A stretch of DNA of 64,000 nt, taken from the NCBI GenBank assembly GCA_034509495.1, contig CM067503.1, positions 1,228,012 to 1,292,011 of the forward strand. Reading direction: 5' to 3'. The DNA is from Acestrorhynchus altus. Lineage: Eukaryota > Chordata > Actinopteri > Characiformes > Acestrorhynchidae. The notes under the pieces are model-generated. The model worked only from the letters and a program-made list of their open reading frames with translations, was not told where the DNA came from and did not search any database. Made by a program: the position numbers and the translations under genes. Shown here piece by piece: positions 10,816 to 23,098 of this stretch (positions are counted from its first letter, which is position 1; each line of letters opens with the position of its first letter).

Positions 10816-12459
10816 CACACCAACACTGTATTGAAGTGTCTGTACTGATACGATACTGTATTTAAGTGTCTGTACTGATACGATACTGTATTTATGTGTC
10901 TGTACTGATACGATACTGTATTTAAGTGTCTGCATCAGCACTGATACGATACTGTATTTAAGTGTCAGCACTGATACGATACTGTATTTATGTGTCTGTA
11001 CTGATACAATACTGTATTTAAGTGTCAGTACTGATACAATACTGTATTGAAGTGTCTGTACTGATACTTTACTGTATTTAAGTGTCAATACTGATACGAT
11101 ACTGTATGTGTCAGCACTGATACGATACTGTATTTATGTGTCTGTACTGATACAATACTGTATTTAAGTGTCAGTACTGATACAATACTGTATTTAAGTG
11201 TCAGTACTGATACAATACTGTATTGAAGTGTCTGTACTGATACTTTACTGTATTTAAGTGTCAGTACTGATACAATACTGTATTTAAGTGTCTGTACTGA
11301 TACAATACTGTATTTAAGTGTCTGTACTGATCTAATACAGTATTTAAGTGTCTGTACTGATACAATACTGTATTTAAGTGTCAGCACTGATACAATACTG
11401 TATTTAAGTGTCTGTACTGATACGATACTGTATTTAAGTGTCAGCACTGATACGATACTGTATTTAAGTGTCAGCACTGATACGATACTGTATTGAAGTG
11501 TCTCTACTGATACAATACTGTATTTAAGTGTCTGTACTGATCTAATACAGTATTTAAGTGTCTATACTGATACAATACTGTATTTAAGTGTCTGTACTGA
11601 TACGATACTGTATTTAAGTGTCAGCACTGATACAATACTGTATTTAAGTGTCTGTACTGATACGATACAGTATTTAAGTGTCTGTACTGATACAATACTG
11701 TATTTAAGTGTCTGTACTGATACAATACTGTATTTATGTGTCTGTACTGATACAATACTATATTTAAGTGTCTGTACTGATACAATACTGTATTGAAGTG
11801 TCTGTACTGATACGATACTGTATTTAAGTGTCTGTACTGATACGATACAGTATTTAAGTGTCTGTACTGATACAATACTGTATTTAAGTGTCTGTACTGA
11901 TACGATACTGTATTTAAGTGTCAGCACTGATATAATACTGTATTTAAGTGTCTGTACTGATACGATACAGTATTTAAGTGTCTGTACTGATACAATACAG
12001 TATTTAAGTGTCTGTACTGATACAATACTGTATTTAAGTGTCTGTACTGATACGATACTGTATTTAAGTGTCAGCACTGATACAATACTGTATTTAAGTG
12101 TCTGTACTGATACAATACTGTATTTAAGTGTCTGTACTGATACAATACTGTATTTAAGTGTCTGTACTGATACTTTACTGTATTTAAGTGTCTGTACTGA
12201 TACATTACTGTATTTAAGTGTCTGTACTGATACAATACTGTATTTAAGTGTCTGTACTGATACAATACTGTATTGAAGTGTCTGTACTGATACAATACTG
12301 TATTGAAGTGTCTGTACTGATACGATACTGTATTGAAGTGTCAGCACTGATACGATACTGTATTTAAGTGTCTGTACTGATACGATACTGTATTGAAGTG
12401 TCTGTACTGATACGATACAGTATTGAAGTGTCTGTACTGATACAATACTATATTTAAGT
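10816..12459. repeat. 30-bp minisatellite, about 55 units
   Basis: Unit close to ACTGTATTTAAGTGTCTGTA plus CTGATACRAT, repeated with an exact 30 bp period for 1.64 kb. Variants include TCAGCACTG for TCTGTACTG and TATTGAAG for TATTTAAG. Because 30 is a multiple of 3 and the complement lacks stops, minus-strand frames stay open (a 10-residue QTLKYSIVSV periodicity). This is a by-product and not evidence of a gene. Confidence 0.97.
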
Positions 12460-13569
12460 CTTTTTTTTTCATTCAGTGAAGCACTGAAGAGTGGAACTCA
12501 ATTGCTGTGATGAAAAATTCCATGTGTTGATTGAGGTCTGGTTGTAATATTGGACGATCACTTCTGGCGCTGCAGCTCATTTCTAAAGTATTGGAAGGAG
12601 CTCCATCACTCCAGAAAAGCTCAATTCCATTGGTCCATTAGTCGCTCTGTTCTACTGGTCAGTGCTTTTAGGTCATGATGTAGTCGCCTCTGGTCAAATG
12701 ACACTTTTTTATTGATTTTCTAAATGAACCTCGTCACTGAGATAAACAGTATTATAGTGATATGGAGGATTCATCAGGATCTGAAGTATGAATCTGATCA
12801 TCTCCTCTGATGGACGAAGGGCAGGGAGATACCCTTAGAGGGCTTAATTAGCTGATTCTTTGCTATTAGAGCTGGGAAAACACAGCAATGCGCGAAGCAG
12901 AGATTCTCCTGGACCAACATTGGGATGCAGGTCAAGGCCAGATACGTCAAATACAATTATGAGGTGCAGAACATCAGCTGCTATTGATCAGGCCATCATC
13001 GGAGAGGACTGTCCTGTTTAAACCTCAGACATTAGTTTGGTTTGCTCTTAAACCCTTTATTGTATCAGAGGGGGCTTGAGAAGAATGTAAGATCGTCTGC
13101 TACAGACTGACGCTGAAACATCTCAGAGCTGAAAGGATTCCGCATGGAGGAGTGGGGAGCGTCTTTCTTCCAGTCGATGATGTTTAAAAGGCGGTTATTC
13201 AGTTTTATCACCTCCGGCTCTAAATATACTGCACTAAGCTTTTCACACGACTGTCCATCTACGGTTATGGAATGTGACAATATTTAATTTTATTGTTATA
13301 TATATCACATCTGTTTGGACCTGCAACCTAACACCTAAAATGAAACTAATACTGCCTGCCACTTCCAGCTAGAGGCAGGAGTCAGGCTGTGTGCAGTTTG
13401 GGTGTTTTAATATATAATATTATTAATTATTGTTATTTTTATTATATATTATTATATAATATAACTAAATCACTTTTAAAGGGTCCATACTGTAAAATCA
13501 AACTAGCCTACTTTTTTAAGAACTGAACTCCAGAATGAAATATTCACTTCCTAATCATGTGGACACAGA

Positions 13570-13945
13570 CACTATATGTCCAAATATTTATGGACACTCC
13601 TATCGAATGCAATAAGCTACCATTGCACCCACTGCTGACACAGATGGGCAAATGCACACAGCTTGTCTAGTCTACATATAAAAATACTGCCTATAAAATA
13701 CTGATAAACATTACTCTATTGTCTCCGTGTCTAATAGCAGGTGTGGACTAGAGGGTATAAAGACCCCCAGCATTGAGCTGTGGAGCAGTGGAGCTGTGTT
13801 CTCTGGAATGATGGAGCTCCATACAGAACTTTTGGGATGAGTTGGGGATCTGGGGATGAGGTCGGGTAGTGATCATCTAACCTGAATGCAGGACTACTGA
13901 ATTACTGAATGCAATCAAATCCTTACAGCAATGCTCCAAAATCTA
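13570..13945. mobile_element. Tc1-type MITE remnant
   Basis: Starts 'tatgtccaaatatttatgga' and runs through 'accccc agcattgagctgtg'-type sequence (the complement of 'agctcaatgctggggggctt' at 62858) to 'gtgatcatctaacctga'. It belongs to the same family as the copy at 62678. Confidence 0.5.
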
Positions 13946-13972
13946 GTAGAAAGTAGGGAAGACAAAATACAT

Positions 13973-14141
13973 GATACAGTTTCAGTAACTACACTGCTGC
14001 CGATCTTTAATACCGGCTACCGGACTGTGTTTCTGATACAGTTTCAGTAACTACACTGTTACTGATCTTTAATACCGGCTACCGGACTGTGTTTCTGATA
14101 CAGTTTCAGTAACTACACTGCTGCTGATCTTTAATACCGGC
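13973..14141. repeat. 62-bp tandem repeat, 2.7 copies
   Basis: Units starting GATACAGTTTCAGTAACTAC at 13973, 14035 and 14097, with 'taccggctaccggactgtgt' in each full copy. Confidence 0.9.
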
Positions 14142-14289
14142 TATGTTCTATTTCTCTTAGATGCCCTCTAGTTACACTTTGCCTGTGCTTTGATTGACTG
14201 CTGTAATGCACACACTAGCTATCTGACTGTTGATTCATACAATATATTTAAATCTCTTGTAATTATCCATCCATAAAAAAGATAAGCTA

Positions 14290-14650
14290 TCTTTTGAAAA
14301 GGTACTTGCAGGCTTGATAACATGGCCTCATCTAATTCTGACGGCTGATGAGTGGATCATATCCTGGCGAATAATTGCTCACTTGCAGATCAATGGAAAT
14401 AAGGCTAATAAGATGGGCTGACTTTCAAGTTGCCATAAAAATCCACTTAATCTCTTTTTCTCGCAGCAACAATACTCCAGCAGCTCGACAGTCTTCTCCG
14501 GGATGTGCATTGTGCTCTGAGACACTCTGCTAGAGCTCTGTCTCTTTAGTGTGATGGTTTTCAGAAGATTAATGACCTCATTGTGACACTGAGAAAGTAA
14601 TAATACAATATTATGCCATAGGTTAATAAAGAGCACCTTCTGTTCGTGCT
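14290..14650. promoter_or_regulatory. Candidate conserved non-coding element (unverified)
   Basis: Non-repetitive 360 bp stretch inside a repeat-laden intron, with several AT-core motifs such as GGCTAATAAG, CACTTAATC and TTAATGACC that resemble homeodomain sites. Its complexity differs from the flanking decayed repeats. This is a judgement from composition only; no alignment was possible. Confidence 0.2.
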
Positions 14651-15079
14651 GCTGCAATCGTTATTGTTAGAGGACTGCATATAATGTCCAGAAATGTGCT
14701 CCTGTTGGGATCGTTTGGTGATTACTGAGGGTCATTGTTTCTCTTCATTGTATAATGCTGTACCATAATGGTCCACTCTAACTCTAAATATAATCAAAGC
14801 CAGGAGATTGTTGGCCTTGGACCCTTAGAAATGATTAAAGATGTGGAGTGAATTCAGGGTGAGAGCCTGAGGAGCAGGGTCATCCCAGACACACCGGCTC
14901 ATTCATCAACCCTCACTGCTCTTTAGTATGCAGGATATTAGGTATTACCTACCAAGGCCACTCTGCTGGGTTCAGAAACATGAGGAACTGAGAAACAGAG
15001 TAAACCATTAATTTAACGGTGCTTCAGAGTGGAGAACGACCTACGTCTGAAACTGTGTAGTACTTTGCAAAGCTGTGTA

Positions 15080-15355
15080 CCTTTAGCATACAATGTATTC
15101 CAAAAATTATGGACACCCTTTCTAATGAATGCAGTCACCTAGAACGATAGAGCGCCATCCAGTTCTTTTGAGGGTGATGATCATCCAATACATCTTGAGT
15201 TCACTAACTCTTGCTCTTGTCGCCGAATGCAATCAGATATTCACAGCAATGATCTGGTAGAAAGTCGTCCTTGGACAGTAGAGACAGTTACTTCAAAGGC
15301 AGGACAAATTCTTGTGTCCAAATACTTTTGTCCACAGAATGTATTTTTATCACAA
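15080..15355. mobile_element. Tc1-type MITE remnant
   Basis: Bounded by 'attccaaaaattatggacac' and 'atacttttgtccacagaatg' (inverted-repeat ends of the family), with the shared core 'cagtagagacagttacttca'. Confidence 0.6.
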
Positions 15356-15629
15356 ATTCTAGCAACACATGTTCTCTACAGTACTGCAAAGGAATCGTCA
15401 TCGGCTGATTTCTAAATGTTCTGAGATCTTTTTAAATCCCTTCTCAGACTCATCTGCATCTACAACCTTCTTTCTGAAGGACACAGAGAGCTCTTTGGAT
15501 CTCACCATAGTGATGTGACTCACTTCAACAATCAAGAGCAAACCCAACTAATGTCTGTGTTTAAGTGACATGGTCCAAAGTCCTCTGTGATGATGGTCTA
15601 ATCATTTGCACCTGATTTTAATTTGAGCA

Positions 15630-15790
15630 CAGCACTGGGGTCTTGGGTTCAAGGCCCTATCTGGGTGGAGTTTCCTCCTGGAGCTCTGGTTTCTTCCCAC
15701 ATTCCAAAAACATGGATCAGGTGACTTGGCTTTTCTAAATTGCCCTGGTTTGTGAATGAATGTGTGTCCACCAGGTGGACGGTCATTTCC
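15630..15790 (+). mobile_element. tRNA-derived SINE fragment
   Basis: Contains 'ggtcttgggttcaaggccct', a B-box-like GGTTCAAGGCC, followed by 'ggtggagtttcctcctggag' and 'ccacattccaaaaacatgga'. This matches the layout of common teleost SINE/LINE-tail repeats. A second copy with the same B-box segment is at 59310-59480. Confidence 0.5.
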
Positions 15791-16330
15791 GGTGGAGAGT
15801 ACGTTATGTGCGATTGGCTGCTGCTTCTCGCCAGTGTGTGTTGGCTGGGTGTGACTGAGACGTGTCCTTGGGTATGTAGGAATGCGTCTGTATGTTGAAA
15901 AAGACGTGACTACGCGACGAGTTAAGAGTGCAGTGTTTTAAAGTGTGTGTCAGGCAGCTGCGGGTGAATGGAGACCGTGGGCTCCTGAGGGAGAAGCTAA
16001 TGGTGCTGTGAGGAGATCAGATAAGGCCACAGTGGCACTCCTCTCAGCGAGACACACTGGTGCACACAAAAACACCCCAGAGAACGGAGCTCAGCAGACG
16101 GGAAATTGGGGTGTGTTATGGGTGATAAATTTGGGTGTGTTATGGCCGTGATTCATCTGTGTGCTCCATTACAGACATCTCTCTAACAGAGACATTTCCA
16201 CGATTCCTCTTTGTTTATTACAGCCCTTTAGAAACCATCAATGTCCAAATTACTTTGATGTATTATTAGAAATATGATCAGCAAAGACACCGACATTGAA
16301 TTATTTAGATATTTGTATTAATTATGTTTG

Positions 16331-16480
16331 ATGATCAGAGTCTGTATGCAGGTTGATCATCAGCTCCGCCCCCTCTCTCTGATCAGTCAGAGTCTGTGTG
16401 CAGGTTGATCATAAGCCCCGCCCCCTCTCTCTGATCAGTCAGAGTCTGTGTGCAGGTTGATCATAAGCCCCGCCACCCCC
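16331..16480 (+). repeat. 52-bp GC-box repeat array, three copies
   Basis: CAGAGTCTG recurs at 16336, 16388 and 16440. Each unit has 'atgcaggttgatcat' then a CCCCGCCCCCTCTCTCTG segment. The same unit forms the arms of the elements at 24262 and 61945-63312. Confidence 0.9.
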
Positions 16481-16671
16481 CTCTCAGTTGGAAATGAGTG
16501 AATTTTAGTTTTAGTTTATGAGAAGGTTCTAAAAAGTACCTTTGAAAAAGCTCAGTAGAGTTGAGTAGTGAAGGCTTTGGAAAAGTGCCATAACTTCAGT
16601 CTCCAGTCGTGTCTTGGCTGATGGACTGCAGAGAAAAAGTTTATTTTCGGTACATTATTACTTTTCACACG

Positions 16672-17141
16672 TTAATTCAGTCCTGAAAAGTCAGTCCAGC
16701 TGCATGTGGAGATTGTAACAGATGTTCCAGGGGTCACGCTGTCCTGCTCACAGGTAGTTTGTATTTCCGTTATTCTGGGCTCTTCTTCTCCGAGAGCTGT
16801 GGTGACTGACGTCTGTGACATTTCACCGCAGTTATCCGGGCAGGCTGTAATCACTCCGGCTTGTTGGACTGTGCGATAAATGACTTTTTCACCGTAATTG
16901 ACTGTTTTACGAGGTCGGGGGAAAGTGCTGCTTGTCGAACGTCACTTGTACACCTTGGGAATGGAAGTGTGGGTTTAAGCTTGCTCCTGGAGCCTCTCAA
17001 TATCTTCATCTCATTTCTGGGATTTGACAGGACTGCTGTGGGTAAATGGTGGGATTCGTCTTTGCTGTCATTGCGATGGATTTGTTGGCGGACTCTGTGT
17101 TCTGTGTGGTGGGGCTCTCTCTCGGTGGGCTCCAGGTTCAT
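16672..17141 (-). pseudogene. Possible antisense coding remnant, unrecognised
   Basis: Two minus-strand open frames abut. One (17141-16851) has SKLKPTLPFPRCTSDVRQAA in it; the second, in another frame (16854-16672), continues with EMSQTSVTTALGEEEPRITE and ends TDFSGLN. Read together they look like one low-complexity, Ser/Thr-rich polypeptide broken by a single-base shift near 16860. Composition is more protein-like than neighbouring shadow frames. I do not recognise a family, and no splice sites are obvious. It lies antisense inside cpne4 intron 1. A chance pair of open frames remains the main alternative. Confidence 0.2.
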
Positions 17142-17826
17142 AGTGCGTTTGCAGATTAGAGGGATCAGAAGTGCGTTGAAGGCCGTCTGGAGAGCCTCTG
17201 GTGCCTATGTCTTGCTGAAAGAGGGCAGATAACAGCCGGCTGTGAGGGTTTACGGCGAGAAATTGAAGGATTGAGTCTCGTTAACGCTTCAAGAGTCCTC
17301 TGATCTGCAAACTCATCCTACTTGCAGCCAGTTTCTCCTGCACAATTACAATTTATATATCAATAGACATTTATCTTCTACTGCTTGAAGAACTCTGTTT
17401 GGCTGCCGGGTGTGAAGTGTCAATGTGTCATAATGGATCTGTTTGGGACGTAATGAATCCGCTGTGGTGATAATGATCTGTTTCATATTTTTTAATTGGG
17501 AACATCTCACTGGGATCATTGATGGTTTTCCTGCTGAAGAAGAAAACCTGGCCAGCTCAAGCTGGACACACTGGCTTAGCTGGTTGACCAGTTTAGCTCT
17601 GTCCAGTATAGGATATGCTCTCAGTTGAGGCCCACCTTGCAGCTTCCCAGCTAGAAATGTTTGTTTAGTAGAACGAAATGTTCAGTCTGTCCAGTTTTCT
17701 GGAAGGTCCCAGAACGGTTTTACATTGTTGATTCTTTTATTCTCGCAGTTGAATATGTTACTAAAAATTAATGTAAGCAGTGATTTTCTTTATTATACAG
17801 TAAAGTAGGATTTTTAAAATTTCAGT

Positions 17827-18190
17827 CTGCAGCTCCTTCTCCAGCTCCTCACACACACCGACACATTAAACTCCACCCACTCACTGCACAGCCTGCAGCT
17901 CCTTCTCCAGCTCCTTACACACACCGACACATTAAACTCCACCCACTCACTGCACAGCCTGTAGCTCCTTCTCCAGCTCCTCACACACACCATCACATTA
18001 AACTCCACTCACTCACTGCACAGCCTGCAGCTCCTTCTCCAGCTCCTCACACACACCAACACATTAAACTCCACTCACTCACTGCACAGCCTGCAGCTCC
18101 TTCTCCAGCTCCTTACACACACCAACACATTAAACTCCACTCACTCACTGCACAGCCTGCAGCTCCTTCTCCAGCTCCTTACACACTTCT
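17827..18190. repeat. 66-bp tandem array, about six copies
   Basis: CTGCAGCTCCTTCTCCAGCT starts at 17827, 17893, 17959, 18025, 18091 and 18157 (exact 66 bp period), with 'acacattaaactccac' in each. Confidence 0.95.
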
Positions 18191-18586
18191 TGCATATAAT
18201 TGAAAATATTTTTGCAACTTTTGGGTCATTTTTACTATTAATGCAACAATGATGGTGCAACACGATCCATCGTTGCACATTTGAAAGCAGTATTTAATAG
18301 AATATTGAATATTAATTACATTGATTCGTTTTGCGGCAGTGCTGTTATGTGTTGCATTCTGCAGCTGTGCTCTGAAAAGTAGTCGTGCTCTTCCTCAGAT
18401 CTCGTAAATCTCCTCCTTATCCAGTGTCTCCAGCTCAGCCACAAACAGACCCCTCCCAGGAAGCTCCTCCTGGCTGTTCAGCATCGTGTTTCTGATAATG
18501 CTCTGACAGCTAATTAGTGCAGAAAACACAGAGACGAACTGAGCGTGGCAGAACGTGAGCAGTGCTGTGTGGAGGAGAACTCCAGG

Positions 18587-18587
<1 letters not shown>

Positions 18588-18617
<30 letters not shown>
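18588..18617. repeat. (TG)n microsatellite
   Basis: Short TG run ending at GCATGCG. Confidence 0.95.
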
Positions 18618-18618
<1 letters not shown>

Positions 18619-18731
18619 ATGCGTATCCTTCCATGCCGATCTTCAGAAGCTTTAGCTCATTTTCATCTCCTCACTCTGACAAGTGGTGGCAGGGAGAGTG
18701 TGAAGCGTCAGTGGGACAAGAATTTAAGACG

Positions 18732-18734
<3 letters not shown>

Positions 18735-18801
<67 letters not shown>
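18735..18801. repeat. (CA)n microsatellite
   Basis: CA run of about 33 units, 120 bp after a (TG)n tract in the opposite sense. Confidence 0.97.
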
Positions 18802-18804
<3 letters not shown>

Positions 18805-19068
18805 AGTTCTGACACAATACTCTGCCTCAGTGGGATTGCTCTCCGGAGGTTTCCTCTCTGTAACGCAGACGGAAGCTCTCCCTCACTGTCGGAGTGTGGA
18901 GGCCAGTCAGCTGGGACTGAAACTGTCAGTTCCGTTTTGCTCTCCTCTCCACCAAACTCAGCACTCAGACCACCACCCTATTTAATTTCACCCCACGACA
19001 AAAGCCCCCAGGAGCTGGATTCAATCTACCTGTGAAGAATCTAGTCATTTCCAACAACATCCACTTTT

Positions 19069-19510
19069 GCCCAGTATGAATCTGCCATGTGTAGTTTCAC
19101 AATCTGACAGTTATAACTGTGGAGATTTTTAATCCAGTATGAATCTGCAGTGTGTAGTTTTACAGTCTGACTGTAATAACTGGAGTGATTTTAATCCAGT
19201 ATGAATCTGCAGTGTGTAGTTTTATAGTCTGACTGTAATAACTGGAGTGATTTTAATCCAGTATGAATCTGCAGTGTGTAGTTTTACAGTCTGACTGTAA
19301 TAACTGGAGCGATTTTAATCCAGTATGAATCTGCAGTGTGTAGTTTTACAGTCTGACTGTAATAACTGGAGCGATTTTAATCCAGTATGAATGTGCAGTG
19401 TGTAGTTTTACAGTCTGACAGTAATAACTGGAGCGATTTTAATCCAGTATGAATCTGCAGTGTGTAGTTTTACAGTCTGACAGTAATAATGGAGGAGTGA
19501 TGTTCATCCA
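19069..19510. repeat. 62-bp tandem array, about seven copies
   Basis: AATCCAGTATGAATCTGCAG recurs with a 62 bp period (19131, 19193, 19255 and onwards), with 'tgtagttttacagtctgac' in each. The terminal copies are more diverged, which suggests older edges. Confidence 0.92.
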
Positions 19511-20302
19511 GTATGACTCTGTCACATATGTAGCTTCACAATGTGGAGGTCATATCTGTGGTAAGATTATAATCCAGTGTGAATTTGCAGGGTAAATGTA
19601 GTACTTCCTTCCAGTCCTCTCGGCTGCTGAGTGGGAACACTCCTCCGGGCGCTGCGGGGGTCTCTGTGTGTGAAGAAGGGAATGTTTTCCCTGCCAGCTT
19701 CCCTTCCATACCCCACGTTCCAGCTTTCACACGTCTAAATATAACAGTGATAGCGTACAGTATGCCTGAAAGATAAACAAATACACACGGTCTGAGTCAG
19801 GATGCAGAAATACATCTACAGTACCCTCAGATCCGTGTCAGCAGTGGAAGGAGACGGCAGACACAGGAAGTGTGTGAATGTGTGAAAGACTGGTGTTGAA
19901 GAGTGCGAGTGTAGATGTGTAGATGTTTATGGCACATACGCTGATATATTGTCAGGAGGCTGTTTTTAGGACAGCAGCTTTACAGGAGGACCTAAAAACA
20001 TAGCGTTCAATGACAGTCGGTGTAAAAGATTCCAAGTCAGCATGAGAACAGGAGATATTGTGGGTCGAGGAATGCTAAGTGCCCGGAATGTCAGACACGG
20101 AATGTTCCATTCATTCGGTAGCATCACATCCCCTTTCCATGAGCACGCTGGCCAGTGTTCCTCACTCACAGGTGAGGTCATTCCCAAGACGCCCCCTGAG
20201 GTCAGTTTAATCAAGTCACACACTGATATCCCATGAATTTTGGCATCTCTGTATATAAACTTCAGCGTGTCAGTCCAGCTGTTTCATACCCAGGAATTTA
20301 CT

Positions 20303-20812
20303 CTATATGGACAAAAGTATTGGGACACCTGCTCATTCACTGTTTTGTCCGAAACCACCTGCATTGACGAGAGCGTTGTCGGGTGGTCAGCAACAGGAGC
20401 GTGAATGAGGTCAGGATGTTGGATGATCACTTTATTTCTATCACACTTTATACGACTGATGTCACAAAGCAGCTTTAAAAAATCTACAGAAGATGATCAA
20501 CAGCACAAAAGAGATGATAAAGAAACCCCCGGAGAGCCAAAAGGGGACAGTGCGAGAAAAACCACCTCAGAGCTAGAGGAAGAAACCTTGGGTGGAACCA
20601 GGCTCACGTGGGGTCCTCTGGATGAACTACTCCTGCATTATTAATAAGGGGACACTGGGACATCACATGGGGGAATTAGTCCAAGTCCAGTAATCGGAAG
20701 GTGGGCAGCGAATGTGAAGGGGTGGCCGGGGAGCTTGAGGGAGCTGGGGGCAGCTGAAGTAGCTGAGTTCATTAGAAGGGGTGTCCCCAAACTTTTGGAC
20801 AGTGTATCAACC
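20303..20812. mobile_element. Tc1-type element remnant with an internal repeat
   Basis: Left end 'ctatatggacaaaagtattg' + GGACACCTGCTCATTC and right end 'gtgtccccaaacttttggac' are the inverted termini of the family. Between them, 20440-20660 carries a second repeat ('gaggaagaaaccttgggtgg' and 'acaaagcagctttaaaaaat') common in fish genomes, apparently nested. Confidence 0.5.
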
Positions 20813-21112
20813 AGTTATTAACCAGTTCACTTAAGGAAAGCGCTGAAGAACCGGCACTTCCTGCAATTTCCTTTGTCTGTTTTCACAGCCATATATATAA
20901 AACATGGCAGTAAAATCAGCAGCGCTCTGTGGGTTTCGCTCGGTTGCAGATTATCACTCAGTGTGTGATGCTGGAAGATGGTTGTGTACCCGGTGGACTT
21001 CACTGTCATTAATAAATCATTACACTAAATTACTATCAGCCTCTCTAAAGGGAGAACTGCTGGAAAAGTGCTATCTGAGGCCATATATATCTATATATGT
21101 ATATATACATCT

Positions 21113-21138
21113 TCTTCTTCTTCTTCTTCTTCTTCTTC
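21113..21138. repeat. (TTC)n microsatellite
   Basis: About nine TTC units at the head of a retroelement-tail-like repeat. Confidence 0.9.
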
Positions 21139-21265
21139 TCCTTTCGGCTGCTCCCTTTACGGTCGCCACAGTGGATCATCATATTTGTGATCTGCATTAT
21201 AATTTTGGCACAAGTTTGATGCCGGATGCCCTTCCTGACGCAACCCTCACCATTTATCTACACAC
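21113..21265 (-). mobile_element. Non-LTR retroelement / SINE 3'-tail-like fragment
   Basis: The TTC run is followed by 'ggctgctccctttacggtcg', CCACAGTGGATCATC and 'gatgccggatgcccttcctg' + ACGCAACCCT. This is a layout I recognise from teleost RTE-type LINE tails and derived SINEs. The poly-TTC end marks the 3' end on the minus strand. Confidence 0.5.
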
Positions 21266-21454
21266 ACATCACAGGAGCTTTAGTGACGTCCCATTCTGGA
21301 TCTATACACCTTAATATGGATTTAGTTCCCCTTTGTGGCTCCACCAGCTTCCACTCTTCTGGGAAGGCTATCTACAGGATGTTGGAGTATGTCTTTGAAA
21401 AGGTTTGCCATTAACCCTCAAGAACATTTGTGAGGTTAGACACTAGACACTGAT

Positions 21455-22063
21455 GTTGGATGAGAGCAGCTGGAGTCTTCATTCCAGTTCATTCCAGAAG
21501 TGTATGATGGGGTTGAGGTCCACTAACCATGCATTTGTGGTGCTCCTTTTTACGCTTCCCTAAACCCTTTCCACCAAGTTGGAAGCTACAACTGTCCGAA
21601 TTGTCCTGGCCTGCTGAAGCATAAAGATTTCCTTCACTGGAACTAAGGGGACATGGCCAACCTCTTTAAAACAACCCCATAGCATTATCCCCCCTCCTCC
21701 AAACTTTATACCGTGCAGTCAGGCTGGACACGTTCCAGATAGAAGTGGGATTCTTCATTCCACAGAACACGTTTCCACAGCTCCAACGTCCAGTAGAAAC
21801 CCATGCCATGAAGCTCCTGGCTGCTGCAGCTTTTGATGTTAATGCCAGGCATCAGCTGACTGCACAGAGACCTGGGGTTCAGTCCACAAGGTTCAATTTT
21901 CCAAGGGGTGGGGGTCTGAGAGGGGACCTGCTCCTTAACTTTAAGTGGTCTGACACTGGTCTGAGTTCAGTGACCTCTTTAGAACCACTTTATTCACCTG
22001 CGTCAGGCAGCAGGACTGGATGTAATTATTAAGAGGTGTCCCAATACATATGTCCAGAGTGTA
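21455..22063 (-). pseudogene. Tc1/mariner transposase pseudogene, heavily decayed
   Basis: The complement of a Tc1 transposase gene is recognisable at DNA level: 'gatggggttgaggtccact', 'accccatagcattatccccc', 'ccacagaacacgtttccaca', and the terminus 'gaggtgtcccaatacatatg' + TCC at 22034-22058. No open frame of useful length remains; stops and indels are spread throughout. It would have encoded a DDE-type transposase on the minus strand. Confidence 0.6.
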
Positions 22064-22729
22064 AACAGGTAGACAGGTAGATAGAGAGTTAGAAAGGTGG
22101 ATACAGATTTGTATAACAATATTTAGAGCGGTAGAGGTTTGTAAGGATATGCTGGTTCGTCCTCAGTCTCCTCAGGATCTGAAGATGCTGCTGTGCCTTG
22201 TTAACCACATGAGAGGTGTTAAGTGTCTACAAAGATCCTCGGAGATGTGAGGATCTTTGCTGACACTAATCCAATATTTTCAACTTCTGAAACTAAGACG
22301 CTTTCAAATGCAGCGTTTTTAATGAGGGCTCCTCATCGAACTTTTTAAGGTCACTGCAAACGCTTCGGTCTCTGCTTCTCTGCTTTAGTGTCGTGATTTC
22401 TGGTTGATGTCACTGCATTTATTGAACATATAAAGATTTCAGAAAAGCAGTGCATTATAATCTGTTTCTGCCACAAACTACTGTTTGAGTCAAGCACCCT
22501 TCAGAGGCCTTTCATCATCGACCCCACAGTAAAGACTGTGTCAGCGAGGCTCGTGAGGATACGGTGATAAAGACGTTCACACCAATCAGCCATAACATTA
22601 AACCAGTGCTCCAGTGGGGACTGTTCTTCAGTCTCATTTTGTTCTCTTTTAAGGGTTTAATGGTGTGCTTTACTAAACACCTGCATTTGAACAAAAAGCT
22701 CTGAATCACTCCTTATTACAGTGTAAACC

Positions 22730-23098
22730 GATGGGTCTGAGCTGCTGTAGACTGAATGGGTGGAGCTAAACTGCTGTAGGCTGAATGGGTGGGGCTAAAC
22801 TGCTGTAGGCTGAATGGGTGGGGCTAAACTGCTGTAGGCTGAATGGGTGGGGCTAAACTGCTGTAGACTGAATGGGTGGGGCTGAACTGCTGTAGGCTGA
22901 ATGGGTGGGGCTGAGCTGCTGTAAACTGAATGGGTGGGGCTGAACTGCTGTAGGCTGAATGGGTGGGTCTGAGCTGCTGTAAACTGAATGGGTGGGGCTA
23001 AACTGCTGTAGACTGAATGGGTGGGGCTAAACTGCTGTAGGCTGAATGGGTGGGGCTGAGCTGCTGTAGACTGAATGGGTGGGGCTAAACTGCTGTAG
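22730..23098. repeat. 29-bp tandem array, about 13 copies
   Basis: Unit GCTGAATGGGTGGGGCTAAA + CTGCTGTAG, with variants GGCTGAGCTG and GTAGAC. Clean period of 29 bp. Confidence 0.95.

Noticed and set aside
10783..12347. Minus-strand frames of 101-261 codons with QTLKYSIVSV repeats
   Set aside because: Product of a 30-bp minisatellite whose period is a multiple of three; no start context, splice sites or non-repeat domain.
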